Shown piece after piece: positions 20,503 through 31,578 of a stretch of DNA of 64,000 nucleotides. The notes under the pieces were generated by a model, which saw nothing but the letters and a program-made list of their open reading frames with translations, was not told the origin of the DNA and ran no database searches. The stretch's first letter is position 1. Each line of letters starts with the position of its first letter. Source of the stretch: Prosopocoilus inquinatus (taxonomy: Eukaryota; Arthropoda; Insecta; Coleoptera; Lucanidae); the NCBI GenBank assembly GCA_036172665.1, contig CM069871.1:1-64000 (forward strand), written 5' to 3'. The position numbers and the translations under genes are program-made.

Positions 20503-22323
20503 ATCCTGTATACAGGGAGATTCAGGCAACCCTTTCCTGAAAAGTTTACGACCTTCTGCTTTGAATTTTTGTTTCATATTTTGTAGTTATAAGTTAACGA
20601 TATGGATCTATCAAGATATAATATTTTCAAATTTCGGACCCTTTCGCTTATACCGGAAGTTGCAGTCAACTTTCTTATTTCAAATAGAATGCCCCCATTT
20701 TTAATGCATATTTGATATCTTCATAAAATTCTAAAAATATTTTGTGCAACATGGGTGATACAAGAAAAATTAACCGTTTCCGAGATATTTTCATTTTTTA
20801 AAATAACTCAGACTTGCAGAACCTTGGTTATGATACTGCCTAATCTTTGTGCAACAAAAACCATGATGCCCATTTTTGGCCTGTAGCAGGCTACAGTAAC
20901 ATTCTTTCAGATCATTTCCAATTTTGCAGTCGATTGCTTACAGGCTGGTTGAAAAGTAACTTCTACTATTAGAGCTAATTTCAACTGTCGAAAAGTCATG
21001 TTTTTTAAATGGAACGCCTAGTATATTTTTATACCATGTTACTCAGGTTTAAATATTCTTTCGTCCTGTATTAGCATTCCCTGTACCTATCTCTTATAGT
21101 TCACTCGTTATCGATGATTTCTTTTTAACATGTAATTTTTTTCGGTATTATTTTTAAACAGTGGGCTATGAAAACTAGAGAAATTATAATTTTTGAAATC
21201 ATCTGTCTAGTAGGAATTAAAAAAAAAATAATTTAATCGCTACGAAGAACCAAAAAGTGAATAATCAAACACAGACGTATTAAAGGTATTTGACGATAAA
21301 AAAAATCGACAATTCAAGAAGTTAATAAAAAAAAGTTGTTATATCGAGGAAAATGCCTTATTACTGAGATGCAGTAGAAAGTTATTACTAATAAATAATA
21401 GCCGAGGACAACTTAGAGTCAATATTATAACCAACAATTTGTGTATTATTTTTAATATTTCTGATTTATTATTTTTCATAAAATTTTCTATTGTAAGGGT
21501 AAATTTCTCCTTGTAAATATGTAAATGGTCGTACCAAGAATTCTAATACGTGCGGCATATGTAAACAAAAGGTTCAGATGATAGATGTGTATTTAAATAT
21601 TATTTTTCGGTTTTTAAAAAAATTAAGTCGGAAATTAATTAATTTTCATAGCACACTATTCAGGAATAATACTGAAGTGAAAAAATTTATGTGTCAAAGA
21701 GAAAATCATGAATAGAAAGAGAAAGGTAACAGATGGGTATCAGGAATGCTAATACAGTTCGAGAGAACATTTAATTCGAATTCTTATGGTATAAAAGAAT
21801 ACTGGGTGTTCTATTTAAAAAAAAAAAAACATGACTTTTCGACAGTTGAAATCAGTTCGAATAGAAGTTACTTTTCAACCAGCCCGTAAACGATTTTGTA
21901 TAAAATTAGATATGACCTGAAAGCTTACGAGCATAGCCTACTACAGGCCAAAAATTGAAATTATGGCTTTTGTTACACAAAGATGGCAGCATCATAAACA
22001 AGGTACCGCAACTTTGAACTTTTTTTAAAAAATGGAAATATCTCTAGAACAGCTAATTTTTCTTATATCACATGTTACACAAAATGTTTTTAGAATTCCA
22101 TGAAGATTTTAGAAATGCAATAGAAAAATGGGGTATTCCCTTTAAAATAAGAAAGTTGACAGCAACTTCCGGTACAAACGAAAGTGTCCGAAAGTTGGAA
22201 ATATTATATTTTAATAGATCATTATCGCCAACTTATAACCGCAAAATATGAAATAGAAATTCAAAGAGGAAGTACGTAAACTTTTAATGAATGGGTGTTG
22301 CCTGAATCTCCCCCTGTATAGAA
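20503..22323. mobile_element. 1.8-kb nested palindrome (TATACAGGGAGATTCAGGCA ends)
   Basis: The outer arms start TATACAGGGAGATTCAGGCA and end TTGCCTGAATCTCCCCCTGT. They contain CTTTCGGACC or CCGAAAGT, TTCCGGT, and GGCTGGTTGAAAAGTAACTT with its complement. Within them lies a second, inner pair of arms (about 21005-21190 and 21640-21835) that begins GGAACGCCTAGTATATTTTT and includes TTCTTTCGTCCTGTATTAGC with GCTAATACAGTTCGAGAGAA. The element is therefore a palindrome inside a palindrome around a loop near 21400. Macrosatellite palindrome P3 is the same outer module with the inner module reduced to about 60 bp. Confidence 0.85.
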
Positions 22324-22478
22324 AAGGCTACTGCTGACCGGTTAGCATGAATGAAATCTACGTAAAAAGCCGTGCAAGGCCGTATTTTAGTTTCTTATAT
22401 TCGTTAATAATTAAAATAATAAAGAAGATTAATGACTGCTTCAGATATTGAATTAACTTTGAGACTGGCATTTTTTTA

Positions 22479-23975
22479 TTCTACACTAAATTTTGCGTCA
22501 AATTTATTTTTTTAATTATTTTTACGTATCAATCATACGTTTTGATGTGAATCGATTTTTTCTTAAAAATTCCCGAATGCAAAGTTCCATTCAAAAATTC
22601 GTAACTTCTGAACCACTAAAGATAACGCAACCGATTTTTCTTTTCCGGTCAATGCCGAAGTTGTGGCCGATCTTTTAAGATCAGGCCGAGTCCTGACGGG
22701 ATGTATCAAGTCTTGCTACGATTTTTTGAATATGTATAATTATAAATAACAGAAACTCCATTTTTTTCAAATGGAACTCCCTGTATATTTTCACACCATT
22801 CCGTACCCTTTTTGAGAAGCTTTTCAATGACGCAGCAGTTTGTAGAGTCCAGTTTTTAGAAGTAAATATTTAATAAACGACTGAAAGTTTCTAGTAGATT
22901 GGTGCGCCAAAATGAAAAGCGATTCATACTTTAAAACAACGTCGCACCAGTTACGGATATACTGTGTGAAAGTGCGAATTTCATTGGTTTAATATTTTAT
23001 TCGTTGTGCATGATTATCAGCGATCAATCGGTAGTAAGGCTGCGGCTTTAGTTTCAAATTTATCCTGCCAGTTCGCGTTAATTAGAAGTTCTCTAGATGA
23101 TTAATAAAAATTCTATCTTAAGTACTCGGGAAATCTCACGAGAAATTAATTTGTATGCCAGTTTCAAATTCTAACTAGAGTTACTCGGGAGAAACTGGCA
23201 TGCAAGTCAGTTCCTTTTGAAATTTCCCGAGTACTCGAGTTAAAATTTGAAAGTGGCATACAAATCAATTTCTCGTGAGATTTCCCGAGTACTTAACATA
23301 GAATTTTTATTAATCATCTAGAGAACTTCAAATTCACGTCAACTGGGAGGATAATGTTTAAATTGAAGCTGCAGTCCTACTGATCGATGACGGATAATCA
23401 TGCACAGCGAATAAAACATTAAACCGATGAAATTCGCACTTTTCGACACAGTGCGTCCCTAACTGATGCGAGATTGGCTTAAAATTTTAATCGATTTTCA
23501 TGTTGACACCGGCCTACTACAAACTTTCAGTGTTTTGTTAAATATTTTTACATCTAAAAAATACTATTTTCTCAATAACTCGTCGAATATCAGAATTGAA
23601 CCCTACAAACTGCGCGTCACTGAAAAGCTTCTCAAAAAGGCTATGGAATGGTGTGAAAATATACAGGGAATTCCATTTGAAAAAAATTGAGTTTTTGTTT
23701 TTTATGATTATACATATTCAAAAAATCGTAGCAAGCCTTGAAACATCCCTTCACGACTCGGCTTGATCTTAAAAGATTGGCCACAGCTTCGACATTGACT
23801 AAAAAAAAAAAAAAAAAAAAATCGGTTGCGTTATGTTTAATGATTTAGAAGTTACGAATTTTTGAATGGAACCTCGCATCCGAGAATTTTTTAAGGAAAA
23901 ATCGACTCCCATCAAAAAGTATGATTGATACGTAAAAATAATTGAAATAAATTTGACGCAAATTTAGTGTAGAAT
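22479..23975. mobile_element. 1.5-kb near-identical palindrome
   Basis: The left end TCTACACTAAATTTTGCGTC is mirrored by GACGCAAATTTAGTGTAGAA at 23975. The arms stay alignable to an axis near 23207. Near the axis identity is very high: GTACTCGGGAAATCTCACGA on the left has an exact complement on the right, and flanking stretches differ by only a few bases. Terminus-like motifs (AATGGAACTCCCTGTATATT and its complement) lie inside the arms at about 22770 and 23670. The 61- and 74-residue frames are fragments without motifs. Confidence 0.87.
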
Positions 23976-24390
23976 TCAAAAATTACGTCAAAGTGGGATG
24001 TTTCAATTTAAAAAAGTGTAACTTTATTATTTTATAATAGTTAAAGGGGGTGGGAATTCTCGCATGATCACCCTGTACAACGACGCTCACCATAAATGAT
24101 ACCAATTGACAGTTTCGTAGCCCTTACACTGAACGTTCTTAAGGACATGCTTCGCCTGCAACGGCATCATTTAAGTTGAGGGTCGTAGCACATTGAAATT
24201 ACGATGCACTACACATTGAAGACACATGGCATATGCGTATTAAAAGACACGTTTAGCAATGATTTTATAGAAACATATGAAACAAATAGAAACATTGTAA
24301 GAAACAAGCTAAAAATAAAATGTCAAGCAAGGTAATAAATCACATTTTTTTCTAAAATGTTTTTATCGCTTTCATATCTTTCTGCAATTC
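23976..24390. other. Linker with solo right end of the 10.76-kb palindrome family
   Basis: At 24010-24085 the sequence TTAAAGGGGGTGGGAATTCT followed by CGCATGATCACCCTGTACAA matches the right end of the palindrome at 10756-11722. The remainder to 24390 is AT-rich with nothing recognised. Confidence 0.55.
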
Positions 24391-25305
24391 TCATGAGCAA
24401 GAACTATAACGAAAAACAATAATTTTATGCTGTAGACCTGTAAAATTTAGAGCAAGAATGTCTTGAAAATTTTTTGTATGTTCGGAAGTTACCGAGACAT
24501 GGCCCGAGAACCCACTGTCAGGACATCTTGTATTTACCACAAAGCAAAGAATCGATTGTCGATGACGCCAGAGTTGGAAGATTTTCAAAAATAGAAACTT
24601 TTTCAAACCATACACGAGAGTAAATTCCAGTTAAAAACAACTTCTTGGAAAAATTTAAGGTCCAACACAGGATTGAGTTAAACCAATTTCTGGTAAATTT
24701 AATTATTAATTATTAATTTCGACTTATTGATTAAATTACTCTCGCCAAGCTATAAAAATCATTAATGAAAGCTAAAACTCAACTAAAAAAAAAATACTTT
24801 CCCTTTGTTCATCAACAAAGCCCTGTTGTTATTTTACAAAACAGAAAAATTTTCCTAAAGGTTAACCCCTCGTTGAATAAATAAGTAAAATTAACCTGTC
24901 TCTCATACATCTTTGATAAATCAATTATGCACAAGCACGAGTCAAATCAAAACATTTTAATACAATCTTTTTTAAAAAGGCAAATAATCAAGAAAACCTG
25001 TAAACATGAAGTTATTGAAAAAATTAAAAAGTCAAAATATTTCGTCACACATTGAGAACCCCCCCTCTTTGCAAGTTATATTATCCCCAATAGATGTAAC
25101 TTGCAGCAAAAAAAAATTTACGTGATAATTCTTTCGGCAAATTTAAACACAACTTTAAAAAAAATAATAATTACAGTTAAAGAAAAGCTGTAATAAATAT
25201 CCACTTTCTTCCAACCCTGGAAATCTATAGCTTGTTTGATATATCCAACTCGTCCGTAACTACACATAATTGAATAGCAATCACGACTTACTACTTGTCG
25301 ATGTT
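24391..25305. repeat. Macrosatellite, truncated first unit
   Basis: The array starts with a partial and diverged unit. The segment 24391-24620 resembles a mixture of the right end of P2 (TTTTATGCTGTAGACCTGTA) and the region TTGGAAGATTTTCAAAA seen at 30940. From about 24900 onward it matches the regular unit closely. On the - strand 24391-24615 keeps the frame CPDSGFSGHVSVTSEHTKN, comparable to CPNGEFSDYMLIITEDKKK in later units. Confidence 0.75.
25071..25104. repeat. Short hairpin GCAAGTTATATTAT / ATAGATGTAACTTGC
   Basis: A 34-bp hairpin with a CCCCA loop. It recurs in the later units at the same relative position, for example near 31365, 39955, 47420 and 56175, with a diverged copy near 62300. 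A structural or processing role is conceivable but untested. Confidence 0.6.
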
Positions 25306-26260
25306 TGGCGGCTCCATCGGCAACCATGGAACCAAGTGATGCCGATGTTTCGTTTCATCGGCAGCCGTTGAACCAAGTGATCCCCCGATGTGTCTCGGGT
25401 CCGGAAAGAAGAAATTCTCGAGTTCAGAGTCACATGTTGTCCCACTGTACAAGTCTGAGAATGAGAAAGATATTAGTCTAGAGACAGACAACACAAAATA
25501 TTTCTCACCTTAGAAGGTGAAGGCTTGTATTAAGCAGTCTCTGGAGATTGACTAAGAGCTTAAATTCTTCGATGTAAATGTGAGACGAACACCAAATGGA
25601 AGCAGTTCAGCCTAATCTCGTTGTAGTAGCAGATAGTAAAACGAACAAAACATCTCCAAAGCCTAAAAAAAAATAATAATTACTTAGAAAAAAAAAGATT
25701 TTTTTCATAATTAGTAATTACCTGGGATATTTCAGAATCAAGAGTACTGCTTTTTGTGGAAGTTCACTGACCCTAGTAGCCCTCGTTCGATATACCTTGG
25801 TCGGCGTTGGTGAACGGGCGATCAAATGCAAAGATGTCTGCAAGGAAGAGTTCACTTTTAGTTGGCTAATCCGGCATCACAAGATTTCATTTTAAATTGG
25901 TAAAAACCATGTTTAACCGTTTCAGATTATAGACAATAGATGCTGAACACTTTTATATTATCAACGAAGCTGTATTTCTTGCAATAACAAACTAAACTCT
26001 GCAAATAATTTAGAATTTATAGCACGCGTCGCGAATAGGTCGAAGTTTCGGACCAAAATGGAGGAGCAAAGAGAAGGCGGAAGTCGTCGGTCCTGCGTGG
26101 AAGCCTCGACCCCCCCGTACGCGCATGCTAGAGTGAAACTTTCCGTGCTGTAATTGGTCAAAAGCAAAGACTAACGGAAGTTTATGAGCGCGGCAAATTT
26201 AAATTGAAACAGGGAGCCGTTGAAGCAATGGCGGATCATCAGGCGTCAACATTTTTGTAT
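25284..26260 (-). other. Candidate spliced non-coding transcription unit, copy 1
   Basis: On the - strand a GC-rich, CCAAT-containing segment (about 26010-26250) is followed by consensus splice signals. These are donor CAG|GTAATT at 25722/25721, pyrimidine-rich acceptor TTTAG at 25663 (intron 59 bp), donor AAG|GTGAGA at 25509/25508, acceptor CATTCTCAG at 25455 (intron 54 bp), and a strong donor GTAAGT at 25291. The predicted internal exons are 154 and 163 nt. The first has stops in all three frames, and the second holds a 43/41-bp imperfect duplication that would shift frame, so a non-coding RNA fits better than a protein. The open frames here start with GTG or TTG. The splice sites recur in the other units. 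No transcript evidence is available. Confidence 0.35.
26010..26250 (-). promoter_or_regulatory. GC-rich promoter-like segment, type A
   Basis: This is a local GC-rich, CpG-containing island in AT-rich surroundings. On the - strand it has GACCAATTACAGC (CCAAT box), TTTGCCGCGC (E2F-like) and, downstream, CTATAAATT. CCATTTTGG and GCCATTG stretches are also present. It lies upstream of the candidate splice sites. Type A copies lie near 40900-41130, 57120-57340 and 63245-63470. Activity is inferred from composition and motifs alone. Confidence 0.35.
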
Positions 26261-26618
26261 TAAAAATTGGAAATTATTAAAATTTAAAAATATACTGCCT
26301 ACATTACGTAAAACTAACAGTTAAAAACCAACGAACAATAATTGTTTAAACTACTGATGATTGTTCATATTAATATTTGATAATATTTACCTATTCTGTA
26401 AGAAATGTATTTTTATTATCGAATTCGCTCTGTTTCATTGTTCTTTCTAAAAAATGGCTAAAATTGACTAGAGACTTTTTACGTCATTGGATATTTATTT
26501 TTAAGGTACAAAAATAGGTAAATTTACGTGAACTTTTTCAAATATTAGGAGAAAATATTAAGAAAACGATTTCTCTTTATATGTTATACTAGCAGGTCGT
26601 GATTTTAGGTATGTAGCG

Positions 26619-27316
26619 CATATACCAGGTGTCGCAACAGTGTTTTTTCTCGGGCAATATCTCGATAATTACTGAAGACACAAAAAAAATATCGACATTT
26701 TTCTTTGAATGTGAAGAGATCTGGCAACACAAAATTTTCATCTACACAGGGTGAATTAAAATATTGGGTGCTGGATTAAACTTCTTTTTATTTCAAATGG
26801 CATACCCTCATGTATGTATGGTATCAAATTTGGATCACCCATAAAATTAGGCACATTTTCTGTATACCCGTTATCTACGCCTCCTAATTATGACAGTTTT
26901 TACGATATTAAACCTTCCATATAGAAACTGGTTAGAGCATGTTAATCAAGAAAATTGACTTTTGTCATCTAGAAATGTCTGAAAATAAAACCAGAATAAA
27001 TACGATAATGGCTGCAAACACTTATTTTTTAAATGAAACGTTAAGAATATTAAGAACAGTTAGATTTATGCACAGATTTTGGTAAACAAAAACGTGTAGA
27101 ATGTTGCGGAGAGCGAAATCATAAGAGGACGTGCCATTTGAAATTAAAAAGTTGAATCCAGCACAACTGTTTTGGTAGGTACAGCCTGTATATTTGAAAA
27201 TAATTTTATGCTGCAGATCTCTTAAAATACAAAACAAAAATGTCTTGAGACATTTTTTTTTATCTTCAGTGATTATCAACATATAGCCCGAGAACTCACC
27301 GTTGGGACACTATACA
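26619..27316. mobile_element. Palindrome P2, about 0.7-0.8 kb (copy in unit 1)
   Basis: The left arm ATATACCAGGTGTC, TCTCGGGCAATAT, GATAATTACTGAAGA, GTGCTGGATTAAACTT, TTTCAAATGGCATACCC is mirrored on the right by GGACACTATACAGG, ATATAGCCCGAGA, TCTTCAGTGATTATC, AAGTTGAATCCAGCAC and GACGTGCCATTTGAAA. Copies: 35080-35888, 42567-43392, 51184-51975, 57723-58480. Its right arm is open on the - strand for 86-162 residues, sometimes from ATG, with a conserved hydrophobic stretch (NILHVFVYQNLCINLTVLNI). The homologous left arm is open on the + strand for about 100 residues in units 2-4. No known family was recognised. Confidence 0.82.
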
Positions 27317-28320
27317 GGGAGATTCAGTCAAGCCATTCGTTTAAAGTAGTTTACTAACTTCCTCTTTGAATTTTTATTTCATATTTTGAGATTATAAGTT
27401 AGCGGTAATGATCTATTAAAATATAATATTTCCAACTTTCGGACACTTCTGCTTGCACAGGAAGTTGCTGTCAACTTTCTTATTTTAAATGGAATACCCC
27501 ACTTTTTAATGCATTTTTCAAATCGTCATGAATATCTAAAAATCTTATGTAACATGTGATAAAAGAAAAATTAGCAGTGCCTTGTTTATGATGCTGCCAT
27601 TTTTTCTGTAACAAAAGCCATTATTTCAATTTTTGACCTGTAGTAGGCTATACTCGTAGGCTTTCAGATCATACCTAATTTTACACAGAATTGTTTATGG
27701 GCTGGTTGAAAAGTAGCTTCTATTCGAACTGATTCCAACTGTCGAAAAGTCATGTTTTTTAAATATGAACACCCATTTTTTATTTTCTTTTATTTCACAT
27801 GGTATGAAAATATACTAGACGTTCCGTTTAAAAAACATGACTTCTCGACAGTTGAAATCAGTTCGAATTAAAGTTACTTTTCAACCGTCCCGTAAACAAT
27901 CAAGTGCAAAACTGGACATGATCTGAAAGAATGGTACTGTATCCTCCTCCTACAGGGCAAAAATTGGCATCGAGGTTTTTGTTGCACAAAGATGGCAGTA
28001 TCATAAACGAGGTTCTGCAAGTCTGAGCTTTTTTAAAAAAATGGAAATACCTTGGTTAATTTTTCTTGTATCACCATGATGAATAAAATATTTTTGGAAT
28101 TTTATGAAGATTTCAAAAATGCATTAAAAGATGGGGTATTCCATTTAAAATGAGGAAGTTGATGGCAATTTCCGGTATAAGCGAAAGTGTCCGAAAGTTG
28201 AAAATATTATATTTCGATAGATCCTTATCGTTAAACTTTATAACTGCAAAATATGAAACAGAAATTCAAAGGACAAATCCGTACACTTTTAATAAATGAG
28301 TTGCCTGAATATCCCTGTAT
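27311..28320. mobile_element. Palindrome P3, about 1.0 kb (copy in unit 1)
   Basis: P3 overlaps the end of P2 at the shared TATACAGGG. The left arm CAGGGAGATTCAGTCAAGCC, CTTTCGGACACTTCTGCTTG, GGCTGGTTGAAAAGTAGCTT pairs with TGAGTTGCCTGAATATCCCT, AAGCGAAAGTGTCCGAAAGT and GTTACTTTTCAACCGTCCCG. It is the outer module of the element at 20503-22323, with the inner palindrome replaced by about 60 bp. Copies: 35881-36893, 43384-44382, 51966-52966, 58470-59474. Confidence 0.83.
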
Positions 28321-28574
28321 TTTTATTTAAAAGTGTGTCTTAACTTTTTAAAAAGATAAAGAAATGTATAACATTGTTTGACAGATTAATTATAAATTTT
28401 ACTTCTATTATTTTAAAAAGTTAAGACGGACTTTCAAATTAAAATACCTGACCATTTTTAACATCAAACTTGAGAGAGGATAATCCTAATAATCAAATTC
28501 AAATTTTAGTTGGTACAATGTGACCAATTTGGAATGTAAAATGTATTGGTTTGCTGATTTGAACTGATTATATT

Positions 28575-28795
28575 TTCTTGCAAGGTAGAGCTCCCAGAAA
28601 TTTACTACTTACTATCAAATACATACAAAATTTCTAAAAATAATAAATTAGATTAATTTAAGACGTCTTTCATTTATTTTTTCTTCTTGCAAGGTAGAGC
28701 TTCAAGAAATTTACTACTTACTATCAAATACATACAAAATTTCTAAAAATAGTAATTAGATTATTTAAACAGTCTTTCATTTATTTTTTTCAAGG
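28575..28795. repeat. Copy-number-variable repeat of about 105-110 bp
   Basis: The repeat begins CTTGCAAGGTAGAGCT and ends TTTCATTTATTTTTTC. There are two copies in unit 1 (28579 and 28687), two in unit 2 (37150-37370), three in unit 3 (44637-44970), two plus one in a local duplication in unit 4 (53222-53780), and two in unit 5 (59736-59950). It is non-coding and AT-rich. Confidence 0.85.
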
Positions 28796-29639
28796 ACTTT
28801 TAATTTTTCAAGAAAATAACAGATGTCTGATAATTACTCAAATATTAATTATTACAAATCAGATGATAAACATTCTTTTCAGGAGTGTGTCCATTCTAAA
28901 TGTGTCGCACTGTACCAATAGTATTAAGTCACCCGGTTTTAGGTTGATGGTCGTCTTGTTTAAATAGGACGCTCTGTATATGGTAATCCGTTCTGATGCA
29001 CCAGCAGCAAACATTAAATTTAAGTTTTCCCAAAAGATCTTTCGCACATCGACATCTTCAATTTTAGAAAGGAATACTCAATTATCCAGAAATTTTAATA
29101 TCACATCGAAAAACACTTCTCAAAATCTTTAATAAGTATCCCCGCTTTATTTAAAAAAAAAATTGAGGAAATGACAAAAAAATTGTCCAAAAATAATAAA
29201 TAGTAGTGACAAATTTTATCGAGTGGCAAAATCTAAATAACAGTGACATTAAATATTGTGGCATGCAAGAAAGAAAAAAAAACAGTACAAGTTGGAATAT
29301 CAAATGTAAATGAACACACAAACCTCATTTTTAAAACCTGTTAGCTGCATCTGTGTATAAACCTGAACTTAAGGCATCGCAATTTATATTCCTAAATGTA
29401 CAAATAAAATCAGAAAACAAAGCAAACTGAAAACTAGTAATTCAACTGAGTAAAAACTCAAGCTCAAAATTGTTTAAAAAAATATATATTATTTTACGAT
29501 CTGAAAGTATTATTGCAAAACAAATTACTAAAGGGTAAATAATATAAGTTCATTTATTTATTACAAATTATTTTAAGTACTCTTATAGCTGTGCTTTACA
29601 CTATCTGATTTTCCATTTGAATTTGAATATGACTGAGAA

Positions 29640-30576
29640 TATACAGTGTCCTTCAAAAAGTGTGCTGCATAAATAGGGATTTGTTGTATTATGGATTTTT
29701 ATTTAAATTTTGTGAGTTCCAACACTTCTGCATTTCCTAAAATCAAAGCAGCAAATGTCAGATTAAATTTATCTAGAATGGTATACAACGTGGACATTAT
29801 GAAATGAATACCGCTTAAAAGTACCCTTACTTTACAAGATACAGGAAAATGTCATAAGAGCAAGTCGTTCAGAATTAAAAGTTAGAGATAGATATAAAAT
29901 TATAGCTTCTTATAAACAAAAGAAATACAATTTATTGTAAACCACTCTTTATACACACACTACATTGAGTAGTATTGGAGGGATGAAAGTGTCCGCCAAA
30001 ATAAGATGAATAGGAAAACAGGAAATTCGTTTGTATTTCTCAATTACTTCATTTGGTTCAGAGTTATTATTACAATGAATTTCTATCGTGCTACAGAAAA
30101 AGTATAAAGTTTTGGAATGCATTAAAATAACCACTGAGGAGAAAATGAAATAATTGAAAAATAAGAACGAATTTCGTGTTTTCCTATTCATATTATTTTA
30201 GCGGAGAATTTAACCCCACCTGTACTTCCTAATGTAGTATGTATAAACAGTGATTCACAATAAAGTGTGATTTTTTTTCATTTTTGAGATGGGAGGCTAT
30301 AATTATTTCATATCTAGCCATAACTTTTTATTCTGAACAACTTATTCTTATGACATTTTCCTGTATCTTATATAAAATAAGGGCGCATCACTCTTAAGTG
30401 GTCTTCATTTCTCGGTGTCCATGCTGTATATCGCTCAAGAAAAATTTCACTTGACATTTACCAATTCGATTTTAAGAGATGCAGAAGCTTTCTGCATCAA
30501 AAATTTTTTATATAAATTGATTAAAAAAAAATCCCATTTGTAGCACACTTTTTGAAAGACAGTACATGGTGTCCCC
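29640..30576. mobile_element. Palindrome P7, about 0.94 kb (copy in unit 1)
   Basis: The ends TATACAGTGTCCTTCAAAAA and TTTTTGAAAGACAGTACATG pair. Inner pairs include CACACTACATTGAGTAG with CTTCCTAATGTAGTATGT, and GATGAATAGGAAAACAGGAA with TTTTCCTATTCATATTA, around an axis at 30108. Copies: 38231-39167, 45821-46611 (about 165 bp deleted, including most of one inner arm), 54698-55390 and 60821-61491 (both shortened in the left outer part). A diverged relative lies at 11723-12240. Confidence 0.82.
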
Positions 30577-31578
30577 TACAGTGAGTTCTCGGGCTACGTC
30601 TCAATATCTACAACAAAAATCTCTATCTGTACCTGTCAAAAGTTGAAAGTCAAAAATGAATACCGTGATTTTAACATGAAACATTTCTGTTCATGTTACT
30701 ACAGAAACAAATCCCAATTTCTAAAAATATTGTTGCATGATCATAGTCGTTAAATTTTCAATTTTATTTTGGAACATCTGTCACAAAAAGACAGGAAAAC
30801 TTTTTAAAATTTGTTACAATGTTTATATATAATTAATAATAATAATAATAATTTACGTAACCAGAGAACGTACTGTCGGGTCAGGCCAGCCTATATTTAT
30901 CACAAAACATAGAAGTCGACATTTTCTATGATGCCAGAGTTGGAAGATTTTCAAAAGCAGAAACACTTTCAAAGCATGCGTGAGAGTAAATTCTCCAGAT
31001 AAGAACTCCTAAAAAGAAATCTTGAAAAGTTGGGAAAAATTTCTACTAAATTCAATTGTAAATCGTTGATTTTGGTATATTGATTAAATTACTCTCGCCA
31101 AGTTAAATTTGTCATTGGTGAAAGTTAAAACTGAACTAAAAAACGATTTTCCCTTTGCTCATCACCAAAGGCCCGTTATTTAGAAGACAGAAAATATTTC
31201 CCTGAAAGTGATCCCCTCGTAAAATTAACTTGTCTTTGATAAATCAGTAACACATTTTAATACAATCTATTTTAAAAAGGCAAATAATCAAGAAAACCTG
31301 TAAACGAAGTTAATAAAATTATAAAGTCAAAATATTTCGTCACATATTGAGAACCCCCTCTTTGCAAGTTATATTATCCCCAACAGATGTAACTTGCAAT
31401 GAAAACATTTTATGTAATAATTCTTTCGGCAAATTTAAACAAACCTAACTTTAAAAAAAAAATAATTACAGTTAAAGAAAAGCTGTAATAGATATCCACT
31501 TTCTTCCAACCCTGGAAATCTATAGCTTGTTTGATATATCCAACTCGTCCGTAACTACACATAATTGAATGGCAATCA

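Noticed and set aside
10756..23975. Palindromes as pure sequencing or assembly artefacts
   Set aside because: Arms differ by many substitutions and indels, and independent copies of the same elements occur at other positions, so most must be real. The near-identical one at 22479-23975 still deserves read-level checking.
25291..25494. 67-residue frame (repeated in five units) as a protein-coding gene
   Set aside because: It starts with GTG, spans a likely intron acceptor and contains an internal 43/41-bp duplication that shifts frame. Conservation between units reflects recent duplication.
25961..26167. 68-residue frame in type A units as a gene
   Set aside because: It begins with TTG, covers a promoter-like segment and is absent from type B units.
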